Below are positions 41,727-50,420 of a stretch of DNA of 64,000 bases, piece after piece; the first letter of the stretch is position 1, and every line of letters starts with the position of its first letter. Below the pieces are notes generated by a model that saw only the letters and a program-made list of their open reading frames with translations, was not told where the DNA came from and made no database searches. Location of the stretch: the NCBI RefSeq assembly GCF_029227915.1, contig NC_079877.1, positions 17,780,851-17,844,850 of the forward strand, written 5' to 3'. The DNA comes from Hydractinia symbiolongicarpus. Its lineage: Eukaryota; Cnidaria; Hydrozoa; Anthoathecata; Hydractiniidae. The position numbers and the translations under genes are program-made.

Positions 41727-43053
41727 TTATGGCGTTGGTAGTATGGTTACGGGCCTGACAGGCTTTCGTTTTCCGGCCCTTCTGGGTGGCCTCTGTGGTA
41801 TGTCCTCCACAGGTATCAATAGACTCTCGAAATCTGCATAGATGGCAAAGGGTACGTTGAATTGTTGCTGCCCATCCCTATAATATAACCATTTTTCAGC
41901 CTCTGTTGGCATTGTAATCTTGACTGCCCCATGATCGATGCAGTACCTATAATGATTGTCCTTCGATTCGGCTGTTGGAAAAGCCTGTAGGCAGTTTAGG
42001 CAGAAGTGCATTTTTGCCGTATTTTTTGAGGTATCACTACCCAGAAGCCTCGACAGACTTTTGACGGCCGTATAGTGGGTATTTTTATCATCGGTGATAA
42101 GAAGCAGGTTTACCTGCTTCTTACGTCTGTTATACACTACGTAGGATATTGATCTTCTTCCCTGTTATATAGAGAACGTTTACCGCAATCTCCTTATTGT
42201 TATTCTCGAACTTTGATATATCCTTGATACTTGTAGGGAACTCTATACCCTCCCAATTATAGTGGCCTACATAGGGCCTTAGCTTGCTGATTCTTTGTGG
42301 ATCTCTTTCAATCTCCTCATGATGTAGGCCGGTGATGATGCCCCATCCTCATCAATATTTTTCGGGTTAATAATGGCCTTCTTGGAGGCTATCCATTTAG
42401 GTGCTTGTATATATGATGAACCCCTTGTTGGCCTCAATTTGTGGAAGTCTACGTCGAGGTGTAGGATTTGGGATATTGTAACGCAACTCCGGGGTAGTGC
42501 AGGGTTCTCCACGCCTGTTTTGATCTGTGCGAACATTAAATCCATGTCATCTACATTGTTACTCTGGAATACCGGGGCCATATTGCTATGGAAGACCTTT
42601 TTCATCTCAATATGCTCCTCATTATGCTCCTCACAGCTGTACCTTCGCTGATCCCATATCTTCTGCCTGCCCCTCAACTAAGGTTCGCACATTGGGTCAC
42701 ACCATCCCGATATACCCATCAACGTCGGCACCTCCTATACCGGGAATTCGGAAACTCCGAAAAGTCCTGTGAAGAGCATGCTTATGTTCTTGGGGTGTGA
42801 AGTCGTGTCCCGGCTGTTCATGTAGATAGTCCTCCTCGACCTCCTGTTCGACTTCATCATGCAGTGTAGGTCTTGTATTTGCTACCCTACCATAGAGTCC
42901 CATCACCTTGCGTTTGAAGGCCTCATAGGTCCCCTTGACCCCCTCTTTTATGGGTTTTGGAACAGCGTCCACAAACCAGTTATAAAACCCCCTAATTCCA
43001 TCCATTACAACGGATAGATTTTTTAACATCTCTTGCCTCTCAAAGATATCCAT
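41727..43053 (-). pseudogene. Polinton DNA polymerase B: first N-terminal module and exo I
   Basis: ATG 43053 begins MDIFERQEMLKNLSVVMDGI, nearly the same module as at 41723 (about 90% DNA identity around 42870-42960 versus 41560-41640). It continues FTPQEHKHALHRTFRSFRIP, shifts near 42690, then LHLDVDFHKLRPTRGSSYIQ, a shift near 42290, HYNWEGIEFPTSIKDISKFE, and finally a finger-like CLNCLQAFPTAESKDNHYRYC with exo I YADFESLLIP (about 41825), ending at TAA 41727. It lacks the PIHTPDHTIQ linker of the second module. Either a split gene or a recombinant of two elements. Confidence 0.8.
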
Positions 43054-43062
43054 GGCCTGCAG

Positions 43063-44146
43063 CGTTATATATTTAAGTGGTCGAAGTACAAGTCGTAAAT
43101 GTAAAGGATGTCACAAACTCGTTGTTCAACAACTGGAACTTAAACATGAGATCGATATCGACTGATCGTCATATCCAGATTCGAAAGATAATGGCATCAA
43201 ATCCACGACATGCCCATATAACCCATCACTTTGATTCATATATTCTCGCTAAAAATATATCAAAAAAGTTGACAAAGTTAGCTAAAAAAAGGTTACAATT
43301 ATTTCTATTAAGTAATGTGTTTTGCTTTTCGTGAAATTTCCTCAAAAATTTTCTGCTATGATTTTTAGAAAATAGTCCCCCTAGCTCCCTGGATTCAATA
43401 TGTTATAAATCATCTGTATTGGTCTGTTCAAACATGCCATCGGAACGGTGAAGAATTACAGGAGCGATTTTTGTCTATCACACACCATATCACCAACAAG
43501 CATAGCTTTCCTGGAAAACAAGTATTATAAGAAGTGCGAACACGAGGAGTATTCCAGGGAGGAGGCCGATGAACAATGTTGGTTGGTGATGGGAAGCCCA
43601 GCCCACAATAAAATCTGTTATTATGTTGCCGCAGCTAATAAAAGACATCGCTAAATTAAACGAAAATATTTTTACAACCTACTTAAAAGTGTTTCATTCA
43701 TTTTAAAAATTCGTTATTTGCCGAAAAGTATTTTTACGAACAAGAAAACATGATATCGGGCGTCCAATTAGATGTTTTAGATCATAACCGTAACATTGAT
43801 AGACCACAGGTTTGTTCTTATTTCATCTTATTTTAATCTTAGAGCACTACCTGTTTTAATAAATTGCCTTAACGTCCAGGTCCACAAAAACATCAAGGAA
43901 GGAATACTGATCCAGCGGTTTAAAGTTTCTTATTCAAAACCGTCGCAACGATTTGTTGCAAAGAAAGTCAAAACGGAGAAGTTATATCATTACTTGCGAG
44001 ATATCGCCTCTGATATTTACTATGGCTCGCAAAGTACCAATAAGGAGGAAAGGGCAAATCAAAAACGATCGATATGTATTGCTCCCATCGAACGACCAGA
44101 CCGTGAAGAAATCATTAAACTTCACACTAAATATTCACGGATGTAA
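43063..44146 (+). pseudogene. THAP-family transposase copy 2, 5'-truncated
   Basis: Homology to the 635-4155 copy starts mid-exon at about 43063 (VEVQVVNVKD against IQVVNVKE). It continues STDRHIQIRKIM (about 43155), KNISKKLTKLAKK, NGEELQERFLSI, KYYKKCEHEEYSREEADEQC (43525), FTTYLKVFHSF (43670) and the tail IAPIERPDREEII...KYSRM to stop 44146. Exon order and most splice positions match copy 1, and frame breaks occur between the pieces. Upstream exons including the THAP finger are missing because the Polinton sequence abuts here. Confidence 0.75.
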
Positions 44147-44339
44147 GATGGAACTCAACATTTAATTTACACATTTTTATAAAATTGCTTACATTATTAT
44201 TTACATTACGTACCTTGTCGGGGAAAAACGGGGTTCAGCTTATTCAGGAAAAATTAATAGTCGAGCTGCTTCAGTCACCAGCCCTCAAATTTACTCACTT
44301 TTCCCGTTTTTCCTTATATTTATGTTTATCGTACACGAT

Positions 44340-44945
44340 CGAGAGTCCACGACAACTCTACTACGCTTCCTTGAATAGCCTCCTTAAAGCCAACGTAACT
44401 ATCATCAGGAGATGGGAACTCTCGTCTAATTCTTGAAACAACCAGGGTTTCCACCGAAAATATGGCATCAAATTTCCTGATTTTCCCTGACTTTTTAAGG
44501 TCAAATTCCCTGACTTTCCCTGACTTTTTCAAGAAATTCTGCAGCCAAACAGAAAAATAAATTAACTAAAACCGTTTAAACCGTATTTGAATTTATAGAA
44601 ATAAAGTTTTATCAGTCTAAGTCCAGTTAAAGACAAAAAATTCCCTGACTTTTCCCTGACTTTTCCCAAAAATGTTTTTTTTCCTGACTTTCCCTGACCA
44701 CAGATAAAATTCCCTGACTTTCCCTGATTTCCCTGATTTCCCTGACTCGGTGGAAGCCCTGAGAATGCAAGATGGGATAACAAGCCGTATTTTTCTCCCT
44801 GTGCGAACATGTACCCACCAAGTGAACTGGCGATAAGCAGCATACCGATATGTTCTACAATAAAAGAAACAAGTATTTAGGAATAATAATATCCATGTTA
44901 TGAAATCTGAATAATATGTACGTACTAGTAACTTACAAATTGGAA
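44340..44945 (-). pseudogene. P2X7 C-terminal-domain protein, copy 2, split by a MITE
   Basis: Minus-strand segments TYRYAAYRQFTWWVHVRTGR and KIRLVIPSCIL (44845-44765), then after the insertion VVSRIRREFPSPDDSYVGFK (44438-44375), match the corresponding parts of 4232-4460. The Cys-rich N-terminal exon is not seen. Orientation relative to the transposase copy is the same as at the first locus. Confidence 0.65.
44443..44761. mobile_element. 319-bp hAT-like MITE with TTCCCTGACTTT internal repeats
   Basis: Ends CAGGGTTTCCACCG (44443-44456) and CGGTGGAAGCCCTG (44748-44761) form a 14-bp inverted repeat with one mismatch, of hAT-like CAGGG type. The inside is rich in TTCCCTGACTTTCCCTGA units in one orientation. 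Removing it restores the P2X7-C frame across SCIL|VVSRI. An 8-bp target duplication is not preserved. Confidence 0.75.
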
Positions 44946-45276
44946 ACATGTTGTTTGTTAGAAAGGTACTGTACTGTCGTGCATGCTAACCAAAGCTGTT
45001 CAAGGTGCGTCTTTTAAAAGGACTTTCTGTAATACATTTTTTATCTAGACTAAAATGATAACTTGTAGTCTTTTTTACATCACGATCACGTAATAATGCC
45101 TCTTGATATACACCGCTTCCCTTATATCAAAAAGGCAAAAATCCCTGGGAACGAGACTGCTAATGATAATATAATTACGTTCCAACTATGTCATCTGAGA
45201 AATTTCTAACTCCCTGCAACATTTGCACTCACACTCAAATCGAGCTATTACACAGGATGATTGAATTGCACCTAAT

Positions 45277-46645
45277 AACAGATATGAAAAAGATTTACCA
45301 GCCATAGAATAGCAGGATTTTGTGCATGATTAAGTAAAAGCTCTTATGAAAGCATGGGCTGAGGTTAATGATGGGAATCACAAACAGTTAGCACAACTTG
45401 GAGTTCCTGTGGCTGTTGCTCCTTCTACATGTAGTGGGAAGCATCATTTAAAAGTGGAAAAGCAATGTGGCCAGATTATTCACAAAGCTTTGATTGCTGT
45501 GGGGTCTACAGTTATTTTGACAATGAACCAAGTCGGATTGACATCTTTGGGACTTAACAATAGGGCATTAGGCAAAGTAATTAAAGTATATTGTATGGAA
45601 AAAATAAAGGTCCTCCTGATTTTCCTGATGCTGTTGTTGTAGACTTTCCAGGATATAAAGGACCGGCTTGGATTAAATAGTTTCCACAATGGGTTCTGAT
45701 TCCTGTCAATGAAGGCAGATGTGAGAGTAACTGTTGTTTTAGACGTGGCATTTCACTTATGCCTGGTTACGCTGTTCCCATTGCTAAACGTCAGGGTATG
45801 ACCATTGGTAACACAAAGCAGGTCACACATGCTAGAACAAAGCTGCAGTCAGAAAAGGTCATGGAACAGCTTAGTATTAATACTACATATACAGCCCTTT
45901 CCAGAGTAGAAAAGGAGTCTAATTGGACTTTGAGAGAAAAAATTCCTGAGGATAGACTATTATATATAAACTAGTCGATAAGGCCCGTGGAAAAATCCAC
46001 TTAGGCAGGATAACAGAGAAAAACAACCGTCATTTAAATTTTGATGACGTCAGCAGAAACATGTCAGAACACAAAATGTTTTTTTTCAGAAATGTGTATG
46101 CCTGTTGCCTTCATCGTATAGATCTTGAAACGCTGATCAAGAAAATGTATAGGATTATGTACTTTTGACAAACGGTTGCAGAGATATTAGGGTTTAAAGG
46201 TTTTTTAATGACGTCATCAACCCGTCTATTCCGAAACGACTTCGAGGACCCAGGTTTGGGAAAATAACCCAAATTTGCCCTAGGTGGTCCCTAGTTACCC
46301 ACGCAGTGAACAATCATTGACATCACCACCTCGTTTCCAAGTTATTTGCCCTTAAAGTATTAGGTGCACTGTAATGGCTTCATTAATTTAATATAGGATA
46401 TTGACGTCGCGCCGTAAAGTCAGAAAATTTAGCATATTAGACATGCATTTTTCGGCAACATCAAAGGAAAATGAACACATCCACTTTGCCTGTCACAGAC
46501 ACACAGACAGACACACTTAGCGTATTATTATATAGATCATCATCCCCGTATGAAAATATGCGGATGGTGTCAATGCTTATACAAATTTGTTGAGAGAATT
46601 GGATGAAATTTGTGACGATGGTATTATTGATGGTGTCTATTCTAA
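45277..46645 (+). pseudogene. PIF1-like helicase C-terminal region, interrupted by Helitrons
   Basis: Segments ALMKAWAEVNDGNHKQLAQL (45340), CSGKHHLKVEKQCGQIIHKA (45430), VGSTVILTMNQVGL, GPPDFPDAVVVDFPGYKGPAW (about 45610, another frame), NEGRCESNCC and PGYAVPIAKRQGMTI (45762) match the C-terminal half of PIF1-type helicases, including those of Helitrons. Stops occur at about 45310, 45330 and 45680. The frame LLYIN ends at a TAG supplied by the Helitron at 45971. Beyond that insertion HHPRMK and, shifted, ADGVNAYTNLLRELDEICDD continue to 46645, where a second Helitron begins. Walker motifs are absent, so it is a fragment. Confidence 0.7.
45971..46536 (-). mobile_element. Intact non-autonomous Helitron, 566 bp
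   Basis: On the minus strand it begins TCTATATAATAATACGC (from 46536) and ends with hairpin GTGGATTTTTCCAC, 13 nt (GGGCCTTATCGA region) and CTAG (45971). The base before the 5' end is A and after the 3' end T, the classical Helitron A|T target with no duplication. No ORF. It is inserted into the PIF1-like helicase relic. Confidence 0.85.
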
Positions 46646-46749
46646 TCTATATAATAATACGCTAAGTGTGTCTGTCTGTGTGTCTGTGACAGACAACGTG
46701 GATTTCTTCATTTTCCTTTGATGTTGCCGAAAAATGCATCTCCAATATG

Positions 46750-47670
46750 TCAAACTTTCTGCTTATTTATATCAATGATATATTTAGAGCATCTAGTGTC
46801 TTAAATTCAATTTTATTTGCTGATGATACAAATTTATTCTTTACTCATGAAGATATAAACGTACTTTTTGAAACTACTAACCTAGAATTGGCTAAATTGG
46901 CTGATTGGTTTAAAGCGAATAAATTATCCCTTAACACTTCAAAAACTAGATATACCTTTTTTCACAATCTTAGTAAAAAAGATGAAATGCCTCTTAGGTT
47001 ACCTGGATTAGTTATTGATCATGTAAACATAAGAAGAGAATATTCAATGAAATTTCTTGGAGTTCTTCTAGACGAAAATTTAACTTAGGGAGAACATATT
47101 AAATTAGTGGAAAACAAAGTTTCCAAAAGCTTAGGAATCTTATATAAAGCCAGTTTCGCTTTGAATAAGAACTGCTTAAGAAACATATATTTTTCCTTTA
47201 TACACTGCTATTTAAACTATGCAAACATTGCATGGGGTAGCACTAATATAACAAAATTAAAAAAACTGCACATTCAGCAAAAACATGCCAGTAGGATTAT
47301 ATTACGACAGAACAAATGTTCCCATTCTAGACCATTGCTAATAGAACTGGGTATTCTTAATGTATGTCAGCTAAACATTTTTCAAGTCCTTATTTTCATG
47401 TATAAGATTAAAAATTCAATAGTACCAAATATATTCATTACATTATTTAAGAAAGTTCAACATAAATATCCAACTAGATTTTCAGGTAATAATTTCCTTC
47501 GGCCAAAAATCATATCTAATGTAACAAAATTTTCAACATCAAACCGAGGCCCAAAACTCTGGAGCATGCTTCTAAACGATGAGATAAAAAGCATTCCATC
47601 TACAAAACAATTTAAAATTACACTAAGAAATCAGCTGTTACGAAGTAATAACGAACAAGTCTTCTTCTGA
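46750..47670 (+). pseudogene. Non-LTR retrotransposon reverse transcriptase, 5'-truncated
   Basis: It begins inside the RT palm (LIYINDIFRASSVLNSILFA) with the catalytic box FADDTNLF at about 46825. It continues LADWFKANKLSLNTSKTRY and the thumb-like region to an in-frame TAG near 47086, then WGSTNITKLKKLHIQQKHAS and a C-terminal NQLLRSN to TGA 47670. This is the usual layout of jockey/CR1-type ORF2 C-termini. The endonuclease and the start of the RT are absent, typical of a 5'-truncated insertion. Confidence 0.8.
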
Positions 47671-47857
47671 AACAACACTACGTGTGATAATTAAACGCTT
47701 TCTTTTATTTAACATAACATTTAATATTTTATTAAGTTTTTAATTATCAATTTTTATTTGACGCTCTTTTTAATGACGGCTATGTAAGGTGTGAGATGAT
47801 AAGACTGCATAGTCTTCTACTTACTCCTGCCATTTTATTCTACGTACGTGATACAGT

Positions 47858-47908
<51 letters not shown>
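47858..47908. repeat. (TA)n microsatellite
   Basis: About 50 bp of TA dinucleotide at the 3' side of the reverse transcriptase relic. Confidence 0.95.
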
Positions 47909-47909
<1 letters not shown>

Positions 47910-47968
47910 ATATATTTAACTTGTAATAACAAATTAGAGTGCTCGATGTAAAATCATACAGAGCCTTA

Positions 47969-48136
47969 ATAATATTGGTAAGGTTAAAAAGTAAATACGA
48001 CTTGTATACAACTTAAAGTTTCACGCATCATGCGATCATCAGGTATACATATAAAGTATAAAAAACTTTTACAAACGTTTTATATAAACTGCTAGTAATC
48101 ACTTTAAATATACCATATCAAGATAATTATCTTAAC
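47969..48136. repeat. Left 168-bp inverted-repeat arm
   Basis: Its inner end is AAGATAATTATCTTAA, itself palindromic; the complement is at 48682-48849. Confidence 0.9.
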
Positions 48137-48686
48137 TCTGCACAAGATCCTGAACAGGAACAATGTGAAAGTGAGCTATTCCTGCACGCGAAACTTCGAG
48201 CGAATCGTCAAAAGCCACAATGCAAACGTCGGCAAAACAAAACCTAAGGAGGCAGGCTGCAACTGCCAGAGGAGCAACAAACCAAACTGTCCTTTGCCAG
48301 GAAACTGCAAAGTCGAAGACGTGGTTTATAATTGCGAAGTAGCGAGCCCAGAAAAACCAACCAAACTGTACATTGGCCTAGCCAGTGGAAAGTTTAAGTT
48401 GCGTTATGGCGTCCACAAATCATCCTTTCAGCACAGACACCTTGCGAAAACGACACTTGCCAAGTACATTTGGGAGCTCAAGGACGAAAAAGCACCATAC
48501 ACCCTGAAGTGGTCTGTAAAAAAAAGGGTGGCCCCCTACACCAACATCACAAAGCGGTGCGCCCTATGCTTGGTCGAAAAGTTTGAAATATTGACGTCAA
48601 AGCACCCACACCTTTTAAATAAAAGATCTGAATTGCTGTCTAAGTGTTTGCACGAAAGAAAGTTTTTATTGAATTACAATGGTTAA
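48137..48686 (+). CDS. Penelope-like GIY-YIG endonuclease domain ORF
   Basis: The frame is open from the left arm (TLHKILNRNNVKVSYSCTRN); the first ATG is 48165. It holds a Cys-rich linker (CNCQRSNKPNCPLPGNC), a GIY-YIG-like core (VVYNCEVAS... KLYIGLASGKFKLRYGVHK), FQHRHLAKTTLAKYIWELKD and a C-terminal RCALCLVEKFEI...LLNKRSELLSKCLHERKFLL. This is the endonuclease portion that follows RT in Penelope-like elements. No frame break is seen over about 180 codons. Its TAA (48684-48686) lies in the right inverted-repeat arm. Confidence 0.75.
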
Positions 48687-48846
48687 GATAATTATCTTGA
48701 TATGGTATATTTAAAGTGATTACTAGCAGTTTATATAAAACGTTTGTAAAAGTTTTTTATACTTTATATGTATACCTGATGATCGCATGATGCGTGAAAC
48801 TTTAAGTTGTATACAAGTCGTATTTACTTTTTAACCTTACCAATAT

Positions 48847-48849
<3 letters not shown>
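48682..48849. repeat. Right 168-bp inverted-repeat arm
   Basis: Reverse complement of 47969-48136; it supplies the stop codon of the enclosed ORF. A second (TA)n tract (48846-48880) follows. Confidence 0.9.
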
Positions 48850-48879
<30 letters not shown>

Positions 48880-49252
48880 TTTAAACCCTACTATCTCTGC
48901 AACCGTTTGTCAAAAATACGTGATCCTATACATTTTCTTGATCAGCGTTTCAAGATCTATACGATGAAGGCAACAGGTATACAAATTTCTAAAAAAAATT
49001 TTAAGGTCTTGACGGACCATTGCTGACGTCAGCAAAGTTTTAAAACTTTATATCTTCTTAACCGTTCGTCAATAGCACATGATCATATACATTTTCTTGA
49101 TCAGCAGTTTAAGCTCTACACAATAGAGGCAACGTGAAAGCAAGGTTCTTTTATTTTGCGAATGGGTTGCTGACGTCATCAAAGTTCGAATGACGCTTAT
49201 TTTTCATATTTATCCTGCCTCAGTGGATTTTTCCACGGGATTTATCGACTAG

Positions 49253-49591
49253 TCTCTTATAATAATACAGAGACTGTGTCTATTTGTAACAGGCAAAGTG
49301 GATATCGTCATTTTCCTTTGATGTCGCCGAAAAACTTATGTCTAATATGTTAAATTTTCTGACGTTACGGTGCGACGTTAATAACACTACCTTAACGTCA
49401 ACATTCCAAAACCTGGTTCCCCAATCCGTTTCGGAATGCACGGGTTTATGACGTCATCAAAAAACCTTTAAACCACAATATTTCCGTAACCGTTTGTCAA
49501 AAGTACATGATCCTATACATTTTCTTGATGGGCGTTTCAAGAGCTATAACATGAAGGCAATTGGTATACAAATTTCGAAAAAATAATTTTC
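49253..49591 (+). mobile_element. Helitron 5' part, cut by gypsy 3
   Basis: It starts TCTCTTATAATAATACAG immediately after the preceding CTAG and runs through the family body until about 49591, where the gypsy 3 LTR begins. Confidence 0.65.
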
Positions 49592-49757
49592 TGTATGTTA
49601 TGTTCCATGTTTAGTACTGTGGTTCGTGAGTCTGTGTTTTATACTGTGTGTCACGTGTTTGTATATAAACCTGTATTTTTGTATCTAGAGTTAGTCTATG
49701 TTGAGCATATAATACGAAGGACATTACTTGTATTCTCTGTGTGAAGCTCCATAATAA
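49592..49757 (+). repeat. Putative 5' LTR of gypsy 3
   Basis: Begins TGTATGTTATGTTCC, includes TATATAAACC (about 49661), and is followed by TGGCGACGAAAG, a primer-binding-site-like sequence. The right limit is uncertain by several bases; no partner LTR is present. Confidence 0.5.
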
Positions 49758-49778
49758 GTGGCGACGAAAGATAAAAAT

Positions 49779-50420
49779 ATGGCAAAAGCTCTTAGCAATA
49801 TTCCTTGTGTGAAACCCTTTATAATTGAAAAAACTTCAGTGAATTTGGATAAGAAATGGATTGTATGGAAGGATGATCTGGAATTATTCTTAACTGCCAG
49901 AGGTATTACTCAAGAAGCACAGAAAAAGGTTTTAATTTTACACTTAAAAGCAGGTACGGACACATATGCAGACGTCATTCAGAAACTCGACACATATTTT
50001 AAACCGAAAAAGAACATCACGTATGAACGTTATTTATTCAAACAAACAAAACCGAAGGATGGCGAAAGTTCAGTTAATTATGTTACAAGATTGAAACGAT
50101 TAGGTGAGTCATGTCAATATGCTGATTTAAATACAGAAATCAAGGACCATTTCATACATACTTGTACATCGAGCTCGCTACAAAAGAAACTTTTACGTGA
50201 AGACACATTAACCCTGGAGATTTAATTAAAAGTGGCCAGAAATGAGGAAATATCGTTATCCCAAGCAAACGAAATGAAAAACCCCAACGATGAGTCGATC
50301 GAAGAATTAAATCGTGTACGAGTTAGATTTAATAATCGTCAAAAAAACAACCCGCAGAACAATTGTCGAAACTGTGGAGAAAAGTTCTTTCCTGGGCACT
50401 TATAAAGTTGCAAGGCAATC
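49779..50420 (+). pseudogene. gag of gypsy 3
   Basis: ATG 49779 (MAKALSNIPCVKPFIIEK) leads a capsid-like frame with VNYVTRLKRLGESCQYADLN to TAA 50225. The nucleocapsid part follows in another frame with NCRNCGEKFFPGHL (about 50365) and further CYECGKKNHLSAVC in a third, i.e. two zinc knuckles split by indels. Confidence 0.7.

Larger units (their letters stand above)
29222..43060. mobile_element. Polinton/Maverick (virus-like DNA transposon), decayed, right end truncated
   Basis: Contains the Polinton core: protein-primed PolB (39.1-43.05 kb), retrovirus-type integrase (35.1 kb), A32/FtsK-type packaging ATPase (36.85 kb) and a capsid protein (33.6 kb), with about a dozen small genes, several of membrane type. 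No adenain-type cysteine protease was found. The right edge runs into a THAP-transposase pseudogene about 10 bp upstream of the PolB start, so the right terminal repeat is absent. Genes lie close together and several overlap by 1-15 bp, unlike the intron-bearing surroundings. Confidence 0.9.
47969..48849. mobile_element. Inverted-repeat unit carrying a Penelope-type GIY-YIG ORF
   Basis: Two arms of 168 bp, 47969-48136 and 48682-48849, are near-perfect reverse complements and enclose only the GIY-YIG coding frame. (TA)n tracts lie outside both arms. Penelope-like elements are known for inverted or tandem LTR-like ends and 5' truncation, which this resembles; the RT domain is missing. Confidence 0.8.
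46646..49252 (+). mobile_element. Helitron copy expanded by nested insertions
   Basis: The 5' end TCTATATAATAATACGC at 46646 follows an A. The family body is interrupted at about 46757, resumes at about 48880 (AAACCCTACTATCTCTGCAACC) and ends with hairpin GTGGATTTTTCCAC (49223-49236) and CTAG 49249-49252. The inserted 2.1 kb holds a non-LTR reverse transcriptase and an inverted-repeat GIY-YIG unit. Confidence 0.7.

Noticed and set aside
29222-43060. Adenain-like cysteine protease of the Polinton
   Set aside because: No frame with the expected His/Asp/Cys context could be recognised; left unassigned rather than forced.
44562-44949. Repetitive SGKVREF-type protein on the minus strand
   Set aside because: Translation of a MITE made of TTCCCTGACTTT units inserted in another gene.
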